From Rhytidiadelphus loreus (Eukaryota > Streptophyta > Bryopsida > Hypnales > Hylocomiaceae), in contig OX344762.1 in assembly GCA_947034895.1 (NCBI GenBank), positions 88,468,981-88,532,980 of the forward strand: DNA of 64,000 nucleotides, read 5' to 3'. Positions 26,068 to 37,877 of the stretch are shown here, in pieces (position 1 is the stretch's first letter; each line of letters opens with the position of its first letter). Made by a program: the position numbers and the translations under genes. The notes under the pieces were generated by a model that ran no database searches, was not told where the DNA came from, and was given only the letters and a program-made list of their open reading frames with translations.

Positions 26068-29000
26068 ATGGCTGCCTCAGTTGTGGAAGGAATCTGCTGG
26101 TCCCATGACAGGGTGCAGTCCGTGTCCGAGCAAGGGCTTCTGGAAATACCCGCCTCGTACATTCGACCTGCCGAGGAACGCCCCAGCATCCGGATTTCGT
26201 CTTCCCTGAAGAAGATTCCGGTCATTGATTTGGCAGAAGGGGGCCCAGACATCAGTGTCCAAGTGGGGCAAGCCTGCCGTGATTGGGGCTTCTTTCAAGT
26301 CAGCTTTTGAAGTTTTAACCTTAAACTTTTGTTTCTTTTGTGTATATGTTGTTTGTGTGGCTTATTTGATATCAAATATTGATTAGGAAGAGGTTACCTA
26401 CACGTGATACTAAAGCTTGATTGCTTTTGGGATGGAACTTTTAGTTGTGGACTGTTAGAGGTCCTAACAATCTTCATCCCTTTCTGATTGTTTCCTTGCA
26501 TGAAAACATGTCTAGGTTTTACAGGGATGATCATTCCACATTGTGGTTGAGATTGTGTTAAATTTCAAAGTATAGCAAGAAGGACTCATTTGTGACCATG
26601 ATGGTGCAACAGGTTGTGAATCATGGAGTACCTTTGGAGCTTCTGGAGCGGATACGCCAGATCGGTGCGCATTTTTACGCAAAGCCGCTGGAGGAGAAGC
26701 TTGTCTATGCCTGCAAGGATGTCGGGACAGCTCCCGAAGGCTATGGCAGCCGCATGCTTGTGAAGGATGAGCAAGTGTTGGATTGGAGAGATTACATCGA
26801 CCACCATTCATTGCCCCTTTCTCGCCGCGACATCAATCGTTGGCCTGCCGATCCACCTCACTATCGGTACGTTTGTTGACCCTTTTGGGGGGGATGCTGG
26901 TTTTAATTTTATCTCTCTGAATTATAGGGTAGGATGATGCCTGATTTACTGTAAGTCTGTGAATGGTTCTAGGTCAGCTGCCTGTCCTGCAGGATGAGAT
27001 CCTTTTAGACGAGTAGTTGATGCACGGTATGATAGAAACTATCCTTAGGGATACAAGGTGGTCAGCATTTGCCACGTTTGCTTCAGAATGCCTTAACCAG
27101 CTTTTGTCTCGCTGTTGTGGTGCAATCTCATTTGTCACAGACACAATGCTTGTATTTCATAGTTTCCTGCCTTCCCAAAGCCGTCCAGTCTTCTTGATTC
27201 ATAAGACCACCTTCCCAAGTCATTAATAGCCTGTATATGGATACAAATCCTCATATCCACCTGTGTACTTGCATGAATAGTTGTGAGTTATGCATTCAAT
27301 TTTGTCATACTCATTTATATGAAGAGAACTATTCATGCACTTTGTTGCATCCACCTTATCGCTTCTCCTGTTGTCGTAATCATCTGCCTCTCACTTGACT
27401 GCTATATTTGGTTACTATCTTGGCACTCCCACAGCTGTTTATATCCGGTAACCGGTATGAGTATGGGTTTTTTAAAGATTAGTCAAACCGGCTTGGCTGT
27501 TCCCCTAAACCTCTCTGCTTATGCTGGCTAGAAGAAACTACATGCGGAAGAGAAATGCCCATTGGAAGTCATTTTCTCTCTCTTTTTGATTGCACGGTTG
27601 GGGTCTACTTGATTCCTTCGTTAAAAATATGGCGATGTTTTGATTTTACCAGACGCACTATAGAGGAGTTCAGTGATGAAACGTGCAAGCTGGCGCAGCG
27701 ACTACTGGGGTTCATCTCGGAGAGTCTTGGATTGCCAGCACAGTCTCTGGAAGAGGCAGTTGGAGAGCCTGCCCAGAACATTGTCATCAACTATTACCCT
27801 CCCTGCCCACAACCAGATCTCACGCTTGGTCTCCAGGTACTTATGTCTTGTATGTGTTCTACAGAGTAGAGTTTTACAGGCCTTGATTCCTTCTTCTTCT
27901 CTAGTGCTTGTTGTCTCTACTCCAAGGAGAGACTAAACAATGGATTCGACATCTTGAACAATTTGGTGACCATATTCCAAGGAATGAATATCTTATGTCT
28001 TGTAGAGTTGTGACATGTAGGAATAGTTGCATTCTAAGATAGTTGAATTGGACTTTTGAATTTTTCAAGCAGCAAGGATCATATTGAAGATCGCACTAAG
28101 GATTATATTGAAAAAGAAATGAAAATTGTTCGGTTCTTTTTCGTTTCGAGTCACTCGTGAGTAGCTGCTTGTTTTTGCTTTCCTCCTCTGGCTAGATACT
28201 GTGATTGATGTTGTGTGTTGTTGCTGTGTGGGCAGTCACATTCAGACATGGGAGTCATCACATTGCTCCTCCAGGATGATGTTGCGGGATTGCAAGTCAG
28301 AAAGAATCGTGAGTGGTTCACTGTACAGCCGATGCCTGAGGCATTTGTCGTGAATCTAGGTGACATGTGCCAGGTACTCATTTCTGCCCCAGCTCTATTC
28401 ATTATATATCGGGTCATCTTTTCTTTTATATGGGGTTTCTGGGTAGAATATTCTTGCAGACAACTGATGAGCTTAGAGCCATTTTTTATTGCACGTGTTT
28501 GAGATAAAAAGAGATCCTATACCTTGCTTTGTTCAATAGATGCTTAAATCTACGCCAGTGAACAAGAATGAACATGAAGAGGTGCGCTTATATGGCTCCT
28601 ATCTATGTGGCATGCTAAATACCTTCGTTATAGCAAGGTTTCAAGCTACCTTTTTGAGGGATCGAATACTCGTTTCCTCGAGTTCAACATAAGGTGTCAA
28701 AAAGTGATAGCAAGAACTCTTTACTCCTTTATTGGTGTAAAAATCATTTTTTATTTGTCACCTTGTTTTGTCCAATACTGACTTGGTAGTGGTCCAAGAA
28801 TGAGCATGAAGAGGTAGCTTTTATGTCGCATCCTAAAGTCAATTTGAGATAACAGGGTTCCAGCTACCTCTGTGAGGTGGATTGGATACTTGTTACCTCA
28901 AATGCATCATAAATGCAGTGGACTATATATTCTGATCTCATTATCCCACCCCTAGTTACACATGATGTTGGTTCAAATTTTAAGCTTGTTGCAATCTAAA

Positions 29001-29302
29001 CTGGTATATAGTCAGACCAGTAAATGAAGCTAATAGTAATTTTATTGGCTTCACAGATATTGACCAATGACAAATACAAGAGCGTCGAGCACCGTGTAGT
29101 GGTTAATGGAGAGAGATCCCGGTACTCGGTGGCCTCTTTCTACGATCCTGCCAAGACCAGACTCATCAGCCCAGTCCAGCCGCTGGTAGACAAAGACCAT
29201 CCTGCACAATTCCCGGGCATTTTGTACGGAGAACATGTCAAAACGTGGTACTCCAAGGGTCCCGATGGCAAGAAGAACATCGACTCCCTTGTCATCGAAT
29301 GA
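26068..29302 (+). CDS. 2-oxoglutarate/Fe(II)-dependent oxygenase (DOXC type)
   Basis: Coding exons: 26068-26298, 26613-26866, 27653-27836, 28236-28373, 29057-29302. Introns are GT-AG with phases 0, 2, 0, 0, and the product is 350 aa. The N-terminal DIOX_N domain (about 45-155) includes IPVIDLA and [12 protein letters not shown]. The C-terminal 2OG-FeII_Oxy domain (about 200-305) includes [11 protein letters not shown]. The iron ligands are His225 and Asp227 in SHSDMG and His281 in VEHRVV. 2-oxoglutarate is held by Arg291-Tyr-Ser293. All catalytic residues are intact and length is normal for the class. Close relatives act on specialised metabolites or hormones (flavonol synthase, SRG1-like and DMR6-like groups). 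The substrate cannot be read from sequence. There is no signal or transit peptide, so the protein is probably cytosolic. A polyadenylation-like AATAAA lies at 29824. Confidence 0.95.
28556..28920 (+). repeat. Diverged tandem duplication in oxygenase intron 4
   Basis: Two segments (about 28556-28700 and 28790-28920) share 'aagaatga(a/g)catgaagagg', then 'agctacct', 'tgagg' and 'tactcgtt/tacttgtt' in order. The duplication is intronic and does not alter the protein. Confidence 0.5.
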
Positions 29303-30218
29303 TTTCAGGCTCTGACTGCAGTGAATCCTCACAATTGGAGCCGAGCCTCAGTACGAGAGACATAGCCATTGATGGCTTCTGCATCGATTAATTTTTGCGA
29401 CTAGCGAAGGAAACGTTTGTTGTTAACCCTTCTGTATATGTTGTAATTTGTAACTTATACATAATGTTTGAATACTTGTTGAAAGTTCACCTTCTGTCCT
29501 GATTGGTCACGGGGTTTTCGAACGCACATGAGTCGTATTCGAGGCATGGTTTAACCCTGAAACGCCGGAGGGACTGGAATGACAGGCCAGACCCTGAAGA
29601 TGCTGTAGCACATGGTAGGAGGCAGGAATAATGCAGAAAGAAGGAAGTGGGAGATTGATTAAGATGAATCCTCCAGAAAACCAAAGTCCGGGCATTTTGA
29701 TTTGTGAGTGATTCCAAATCGAGAAGAGTGAACATGGACTTTGATGATGCAACAGTGTCTACATTCCCAATATGTTTTTCTAATACAAGCAAGAAATTTG
29801 CAGAAAACGCTGTATATTGCAGCAATAAAAGAGCCTTGTAATCATCACTAGTTCACTGATGCCTTGGCAGGCTGCCCGTTTTGTTAAATTGAAAAAAATA
29901 AAATTCGTTAGCTTTCAGTACATTTCAAGGCAGCCTCTGCCCACCCACGGCATTGCAAATGCTAAAATTTCATAGCAGTTGGACCGGGAGCCCTAAACCG
30001 CTGAAGCAATTGACTTAGTTTCCGATTTCTACAAATTTCTACATGGCCTATCTCATCGACATGGGCAGTTCATTAACAACATCGGCACATCACCTTCCGT
30101 TGAAAATTTTCTTGGATGAAAGATAGCTTCCCTTCATTGAGTTTTTGTCATTCAAAGTCATCTAGCAACCCATTTTCGACTCTGCAAGTGTTCTAGGGCT
30201 AATCTCTAATTTTTAAAG

Positions 30219-30599
30219 CACCAGTGGCTTCCCTATCCCTATCCGAATGATTTTCATCTAGATAGGGAAGAAAACTCCCCCACCAACATTCCCTATCCCC
30301 TAAAAATTTAGGGAGGAAGGGTCCGAATTCCTCAAATGGGATGATGGATAGGGAACTCCAATGGAGTAATCCCTAAATCACTTTTCACCTTTCCAACATG
30401 AGTTGTGCTTCATTGATTCATGGGAGTACTATTCATTTGGCCTTGTTACTATTTCTATAGTTTCTTTTTGACTTCTCTCTACCTCTATTTAGCAATAAGT
30501 TGAAAATTTAGGGAAGAATTAGTGGTAGCTTGTCTTCCCTATCCCCATTCGCGCTCCGCTTCATCCCAACGGAGATAGGGATAGGGAAGTCACCAGTGG
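30219..30599. mobile_element. MITE-like element with TTCCCTATCCC termini
   Basis: A perfect 16-bp inverted repeat, CTTCCCTATCCCTATC at 30228-30243 and its complement at 30574-30589, bounds about 360 bp. Further 'ttccctatcccc' words occur inside. Outside each arm lies the same 9-mer, CACCAGTGG (30219-30227 and 30591-30599), with one extra T at the right junction. A 9-bp duplication would suit a Mutator-type insertion. However, the 9-mer is nearly self-complementary and could instead be part of the terminal repeat. Confidence 0.55.
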
Positions 30600-32339
30600 G
30601 GATGTTCCTAGCCCTCCATCTCTATCTTCTTCCTGGTGTTGATAATGGACTTACTTTGAAATTAACTCAATCATAAGGGTGGTTGCAAGAAAGAGTGTCC
30701 TTTTTTAGTAGCGTTTTGCCAAAAACTAAATTCAGATGCTTGATATTTTGCATACTTTATAGTTGAACAATTGAAAAAATCAACAACTAAATAGTACTAT
30801 TGCAAGTACTATGGACTACTTGCAAGTACTAAAACAACACTATTTGAAAAAGAAGACAATTTATCACATAAAATAGATACAATGAGGTATACAATAACAA
30901 TAAATAGAAAATCATGAACAAATTTTTTTTGGCAATTTGTGAGGACTTGAGGGTGATTGGATTTCACCAAAAGAATGAAGTTGAAACCATCTTCAATGTT
31001 CAAAAGTGTGTGTTATGGAGCCCTATTTGCACAAATGTAGAGGACATAGATAATGTATTTTTAGATGTCCTTTGGTAAGCACATACCTGCCTATTATGGG
31101 AATTGACCACAAAAATTTCAGCTCTAGATCATTAATTTTGGATACTCCCCATCCCTAATACTAAAAAACCCTAAACCTCAAAATGTGACAAATTAAAAAA
31201 ATTGACTTTTAAATGTAAAATGATTTTTTAAATTTCTGAAAAATAAAAGATATGATTACAATCAAGTTAGCCATCTCTAATTAAAATTCAAGTTTATCAG
31301 GTTCATGTTTCAAAAGTTATAAGTAGATGACAACTTCATCACTCTACACTAATGTGATGCAAAATAATATTCCATACTAGTCTTTTTTGCAATCACTTGT
31401 AAAGAGTAAAGACCCATCATTTGGAATCCTATTGAGTTGTAGGGCATTTTACTTACATTGTGGCATTGAGTTGTAGGGCATTTTAATTAGTGTTCTCTTT
31501 AGGGATAAATTTATTATACGGTCGTAGTCACCAACTATTCAAGGGCTTAAGGTAATTACACCTATTATGATCCCTTTCTAAATCCAATCTTTACAAATTC
31601 TTGCTTAAATTTGGTAGTCTTATTATTTATGAGAGTTTAGATGTAGTTTTAGAAACACCTATTATCAACACTTTCAAAATCCATAGTTTATTCTTTCAAT
31701 GCCCAATGCATGCACAAGAAGAGAATCTAAAATAATTTTTTCACTTCCAACAAGATCTAATAAAAATTAGACAATTTAATAATAGGAACAATGTTCAATT
31801 GCTTATTTGAATGAATTTTGTATAATTTCTTTAGTTTGATAATGGCACATTAAATATAAAGAAGTATTTTTCAAACTAATTTATTGTGATATTAGAAAAT
31901 TAGAAAATCAACACTCCATCGTTATAAGTTTAAAGTTCAAATCACAAAATAATATTGAATTTTAAGAATTTTTCAAAATTTCAAATTGGAGTGAAAACTA
32001 GGTTTGATAAGTTCCATTACTTAAATTCAAATTTAAAAAAAATCACTTTTATGGCTAAAATTCAGATAAGTCATCCAAACTCCAAAGCATACAAAACGTC
32101 CCCTCAAGTGTTTCAAGGTTATAAGCAAGAGTAGGAAGAAAATAACTTAAAAGAAAAACATACATAATGAAGTTAGTTGTCGATGCTCGTGTACACTTAT
32201 TGACAAAGGTTAGTGGAGAATCAAATTTCTTAATCCTCAAGACTTTAGTCATGAACTAATTTAGGAGGCAACATAAAATCTGAAAACTTCCTCAATAAAA
32301 GAACTTCTGCTCTAGCTATAGCACTGGAAACTTTGAGTG

Positions 32340-32530
32340 GTCTAGGTGGGATTAAACTCGCCGGGTGGTTTAGCCCCCATTTTAGCTCCTTTCAGCACTA
32401 GGTGAGAAGGTGGGAGCTAAAAAAATTAGCCCCATATTTGTACCACTAGCCAGGGCTAACTTTCCTTTTTTTAGTGGGGGCTAAGAATCAAAGTAGCCGG
32501 GGCAAAATCGCATTTTAGTTGGAGTGGTGT
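32340..32530. mobile_element. Possible small foldback MITE
   Basis: An inverted pair, 'tttagcccccatttta' near 32370 and its approximate complement 'ttagtgggggctaa' near 32472, bounds a short GC-richer island in AT-rich DNA. The ends and target duplication are unclear. Confidence 0.3.
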
Positions 32531-33349
32531 GATGTATTTTTGACAAGTTGGATGAAAATTTGACCTTTTTAGATGAATTTTGTTGAATAATTGGACAAAG
32601 TCCATTATAAAATGGGATGAATACTTTACAAAATTGGATGAAATCAACAATAATGGATGTATTTTTGGATAGAGATGCAATGAATGAAAACTTCTAGATT
32701 GGATCAAATTGCACATGACAAAATCACAGAAATGGTTGAAAATGGGCAACTGGATGGATGAAGACAGTAGCTGAATATTGCAAAATTTATTATAATGAGT
32801 ATAATAGTACACTTAAAATCAGCACCAGCTCCTCTTTCAGCTTCTCCAAAAGCTTCGAACAGCGGCCAGGTTCTGCTTCTTCTCTTTCAGTTTCTGTCAA
32901 CCAAATAGTGGATCAAAAGGATCCAGGTAAATATCCAGCTCAATCTCACGTACTGGAGCTTAATCACGTGCACAATGTGGAGCTAGCTTGCTGTCATCTT
33001 CGTAACAATGACATTCTGGTTAATTAAGGGTTGTCAACAAGGAAATGGAGTGGTTTGAAATCGCATGTACTCAGCTGAAACCTCGATGTACTTACTAAGA
33101 GCTTTGAGGCTCCAGCTAGTCGGGGAACTACTTACGTACAAAGACTTCCGAACACGTACTTGTGATTGGTGATTTTCAGCACTTGGAAGTATTGCATCTT
33201 GGCACAACTGAAATTCATTGAGAGAATGTGGGGTTGAATCTTACATGGCCGATCCAGTGGATGAGGCTCTCTGCACTGATGTGCTGCAAGCTGAACAGGA
33301 TTTCACTTCAAATGTCACCTAAAAGCATGTATGTCTTGTACCTAGCCAC

Positions 33350-33950
33350 CTAGGCCTGCCTACGAGGAGTTGCGGTTGACATGGGGACACTGGCAGTGCT
33401 GCCCTTCACTTCACTGCAGCTGATGCCTCTGATTTTACGGTCTTCTTCAGTGGTACACTGCCGCGTCGGCGGTGCAACTGCAACTTCCAGGGTAGGAAGT
33501 GCAGCTGCTTGAGTTTGAAAGGCTAAGTTAGACTTCGCTGCAGCACGCTCTGAAGCCCTCGTGGAAGGCTTTGAGCCTACCGCCTTGAGAGCCGCGACGA
33601 TGCAGGCTGCACGAGACTCTGGCAATAGAAACCACAAAAAGGCATGAGTGGTCGGTTACATAAAACGAATCAATTTTGTTTCATTTAGTTGGTCCAAACC
33701 GTCAGTAAATATTGTCCTTCTCTGAGATGCTACAAAAGCAAGGTATTTAATTGATCACTGGCATATAATCACTCTGGAAATTAATCAGTGAGTTGAAATA
33801 TGGTTTCCTGAGAGCGGGGTTCGAATTCACTTACTACGCTTCTGTTTGATCTTCCCAGTTGCTGGCCTGACGCTCCTCAAATGATGAACGTCCAGTATTT
33901 TCGCAGTTATCTCGTAGTTTCTTCGACGGTTTGCCTCCTTCAGAGCGGCC
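33350..33950 (-). CDS. 3' exons of an unrecognised spliced gene
   Basis: On the - strand, exon 33950-33835 reads AALKEANRRRNYEITAKILD and continues through VRPATGKIKQKR. It joins by a clean intron (33834-33619, donor GTAAGT, acceptor ttctattgccag) to exon 33618-33350, which runs SRAACIVAALKAVGSKPSTR to a stop. The acceptor before the first exon (tgagcag at 33951-33957) is also good. Together they give 127 C-terminal residues with a basic N-terminal part and an Ala/Thr/Pro-rich tail. I do not recognise the family. Basic composition hints at a nuclear protein, but that is only inference. Upstream exons were not found and may lie in the duplicated region 34226-37877. Confidence 0.4.
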
Positions 33951-34225
33951 CTGCTCACATTTAGGAAAGCAGGCAGTGAGTGAGTCACACATGGTACGCT
34001 CAAGTAAGATGTCTATACGACTATACACCAGTTCACTAAAGTACGTGATCAATGCAAACACAATTGGTTGTTCTTTTTTCTGTGTAAGCATGCATGCACA
34101 TCATCAAAATTCCAAGAAAGCAATGGAATATAATGTGTAGACAGGTTTCCAAAGCTCCCAGTGCTACCGAACATAGTCGGTGGCTGCCACAGCTAGCTAG
34201 GGACCGGAAGTAGTTCGCTTCATTC

Positions 34226-35868
34226 GTGAAAGGGAGACTTATTTGTTTGTGAAACTAGCATCCTCATGTACCAACACTTAAGTCGCTACATCTCTTTGAG
34301 TTACAGAGAATTCACAATACAGGGGGAGATCGGTTGAGATCAGTGTAAGCTTGCTGACTGCAGTGCTTCGATCAGGCAATTTCAGCTACACCCGAGGATG
34401 TAAATCAATTCATTTTTGGCAACAATTGCTGAATGGACGGCACAATTATATATTCGAAGATTGAAAAGGGCGAGGTACAGGGACAAAATCATTTCGTCAC
34501 AGTGCGATCTAAAAAGCGATTTTCACTACAACCCAATCTTTTTTAAAACAAATGCATGCTATCCACCGGGGCTATCCACAGCTAGACCTCCGTTTAAAGA
34601 TGAACCGACGTTTCAAACCACTCGATCTTCATGACATTTTTTAATCATCGCATGATTTAGCTCCGAATTTCTGGATCCTTTGAAGTCCTACTCACTGTAC
34701 TAAACAAAAAATGCCTGAAATCAACTGACGAACGACGATGATGCAATTATAGAGAAATGTTTGGGTCTCAATACTTGACACGTACCTCCGGTATTGCAAT
34801 GGTGTCCTGTTCATTTCCTTCGCTGCGAGAGTTGACTCTTGAATTGGCTCAGAGCGAAAAATTAAACACTAAGAAACGATGGAGAATATGTTAGCTAGGA
34901 AATCCTGTAGACAATCAGCTGGAGTGCTTCAGGCGACGTCCTGCGAAACTCAGCCATGCCAAGACGTGCTGCGACGGCTGAATAAACCTATCCTGCCCAC
35001 GCACAAGTACCCAGCTCTTCACATGACACTAACACGTACAACTGTTCCATGTAAGAGAAGTCAGAGCATGCATGCATTCCAAGGGCACTGTGCCTAATAT
35101 CCTGTTCCTCAAGAGTATGTATTTCCTTCCTTCCTTCCCTAGTGCCTGTCGATCCCTACAAACGGGCCAACCTCCATATTTGAATTCTTTACATGACTGA
35201 ACCTGCAAGAAGAGATGGTCATGCAAGAAGTTTAAAGAGATGATTCTCCATCTCTTGCACCTACTTGCATAACCGTTCCTCCTTACTGACAATTAATCGC
35301 GTAAGGCATTACCGCACTACAAAATTACAAATCACAGAATCCAAGTAACTGCCCCAAACCTGGATCGAGCATAGGCTCATCACTCCAAGAACTTCCACTT
35401 GACAGAGATGATTGAACTCTGACGATTTGACCTCCTGCACTCATCTGCTGATGTTGCACACCTTGCTGCATCAGTTGAACCAATCCCAGTGTTAAACTTG
35501 GCTTCTTCTCCACACCGTTCTTAAAATTTTCGCTGAAGAGTACAATACGACAGCCATTACGTCATGTATAGCGAGCTCTCAATAAGGCAGCACAACCAAA
35601 GACGTTCCAGCGACAATGAATGCTCTCTCTCTCGCATTAAGAATCACGGCAAGGACAGATATAGCTCTGCTCGGTTGCGTGACATACATATCTCGCAGGC
35701 AATTCAATTGACTGAGAATTAAGGCACAATCAAAGGGACAATCAATCAATCGAAGTCATGATCGAAGCAATCGAATTGAAGGAGAGAAGACTGACCTCTA
35801 AATCGTACTGCATCCAAAAGAAAATCAATCCAAAGTAACGGGGAAACGAATCGTTCAAGAATCGTCCA
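34226..35868. repeat. Tandem duplication, copy 1
   Basis: About 1.64 kb repeated in direct orientation at 35923-37877 with high similarity and several indels. It contains an open stretch on the - strand (35513-35325, MEKKPSLTLGLVQLMQQGVQ and on) that is shifted by small indels in copy 2. It also holds a TTCC microsatellite near 35126 and a short hairpin at 35218-35275. Whether it is genic or non-coding is unresolved. Confidence 0.75.
35218..35275. ncRNA. Candidate small-RNA hairpin, copy 1
   Basis: Two 26-base arms (35218-35243 and 35250-35275) pair with five mismatches around a 6-base loop, and imperfect pairing extends about 10 bases further out. The loop is unusually short for a plant microRNA precursor. 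It does not match a known microRNA that I recognise. Listed because the same hairpin persists in copy 2. Confidence 0.2.
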
Positions 35869-35922
35869 AAGTTCAAATTGCAATAATATATAGGTTCTTT
35901 CACTGGAATGTCTTTGGTTGTA

Positions 35923-37877
35923 TTGAAAGAGTGACTTATTTGTTTGTGAGCCTAGTATCCTTATGTATTAACGCTTAAGTCGCTACATTTCTTTGCGTTG
36001 CAGAGAACTCGTTTCATAGTAGAGGGGGAGTCTCGGTTGAGATCAGTGTAAGCTTGCTGAGTGCAGTGATTCAGGCAAATTCAGGTACACTCGCGGTTAC
36101 ACTGAAGCTCATTCGAGGATGTAAACCAATTTACTTTTGGCAATAGTTTTTCAATGCCCTGAGAGCAAAGGCGTCGCTTGTCCCGAGCAATAAGTGTGGA
36201 GAATACTGGATTATGTTACCAAGCTCACCAGCTTTGGCGCATGCTCGATCATGCATGATCAGTGCTTGTAGAGCCACACTATTACTTTCGACCTTTTCGT
36301 AATTTGAGGTGAGAAGTGACGCAATGCTTGTAGCGATGACACACTTATGTTTTAAAAGATTGTAAAGGGACGAAATCATTTGATCACAGACAGTGAAGAT
36401 ATGATATTCATTAATCACAACCCACTTTTTTTCAAAGTAAATGCATGCTATCCACCGCCCACCGGGGCTATCCACCGACTTCATTCCAAGACGAACCGAA
36501 CTTTTCAAAACACTCGATCTTCGTAATATTTTTTGAACAACGCATAATTTAGATCTGAATTATCAAGTTGAAATTTTCCACCCGATCCCTTCAAGTGCTA
36601 CTTACTGTACTGGGAAGGGATCAGGTGGATCAGTTGCAAGTTTCTTCAAGTGCTACTTACTGTTCGCCAAAAGACCTCTTGGGTACTATCAACTACCTGA
36701 AAATCAAAAACCTTGGAGAATCAACTGACGAACGAAGATACGGTAATGCAATTATTGAGAAATGCTCGGGTCTCAATGCTTGACACGTACCTCTGGTATT
36801 GCAATGGTGAGATGGACAGTCCTGTCCATTTCCTTCGCTGCAAGTGTTGGCTGTTGGCTCAGAATTTCTGTTGGCTCAGAGCGAAAAATTAAACACTAAG
36901 AAACGATGGAGAATATGTTAGCTAGGAAATCCAGCAGACAATCAGCTGGCATGGAGTGCTGCGTTGACCTCCTGCGACGGCTGACTAAACCTCTCCTGCC
37001 CACGCACATGTTCTCTTCACATGTGACCAGATCGACAATAACACAACTGTTCCATGTAAGAGAAGACCCTGCACTTGCACTGCACATGCAGGGAACATAG
37101 TCAGAGCATGTATGCATTCCAAGGGCACTGGGCCTAATATCCCGTTCCTCAAGAGTATGTATTTCCTTCCTTCCCTATCGATCGGTACAAACGGGCCAAC
37201 TTCCATATTTGAATTCTTTACGTGACTTAACCTGCAGGAAGAGACGGTCATGCAAGAAGATTCAAGAGATGATTCTCCATCTCTTGCACCTACTTGCATA
37301 ACCGTTCCTCCTTGCTGACAATTAATCGCGTAAGGCATTACCGCACTACAAAATTACAAATCACAGAATCCAAGTATTAACTGCCCCAAACCTGGATCAT
37401 AGGCTCATCACACCAAAAACTTCCACTTGACAGAGATGATTGAATTCTGACGATTTGACCTCCTGCACTCATCTGCTGATGTTACGATGCACACCATGCT
37501 GCATAAGTTGAATCAATCCGGCCCAGTGTTAAGCTTGGCTTCTTCTCCACACCGTTCTTAATATTTTCGCTGAAGAGTACAATACGACAGCCATTACGTC
37601 ATGTAGCTCTCAACAAGGCAGCACAACCAAAGACGTTCCAGCGGCAATGAATACTCTCTCTCTCTCGCATTAAGAATCACGGCAAGGACAGAAATAGCTC
37701 TGCTCGGTTGCGTGACATCAATCAAATTTTCAATTGGCTTAATCGAACGGACAATCAATCCAACAATCGAAGCCTCGATCAAAGAAATTAATTCGAGAAG
37801 AGCAGAGTGGCCTCGAACACGCACTGCACCAAAATTAAAACAATCAATCCAAAGAGAAAGGGAAAAGAATCGTCCGG
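35923..37877. repeat. Tandem duplication, copy 2
   Basis: Longer copy of 34226-35868, by insertions such as a second 'ttcaagtgctacttactgt' (present at both about 36591 and 36645). The stretch matching the copy 1 open frame has +4, +5, -4 and +3 base changes, so the same frame is not kept. Flanking GC-richer DNA up to about 38200 may be a promoter or first exon of a - strand transcript. Confidence 0.75.
37246..37303. ncRNA. Candidate small-RNA hairpin, copy 2
   Basis: Counterpart of 35218-35275. Arms 37246-37271 and 37278-37303 pair with four mismatches, one fewer than in copy 1. The right arm is unchanged between copies. Confidence 0.2.

Larger units (their letters stand above)
29303..32800. 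other. Spacer downstream of the oxygenase
   Basis: The first ~550 bases are probable 3' UTR and flank. The remainder is AT-rich with stops in all frames and two foldback-type elements listed separately. No gene is recognised. Confidence 0.5.

Noticed and set aside
33805..33830. tRNA-like 'ggggttcgaattc' T-arm
   Set aside because: No paired stem around it and no acceptor or anticodon arms nearby.
36131..36508. 125-codon - strand frame in duplication copy 2
   Set aside because: The matching part of copy 1 is not open and differs by indels, so it is not a conserved coding region.
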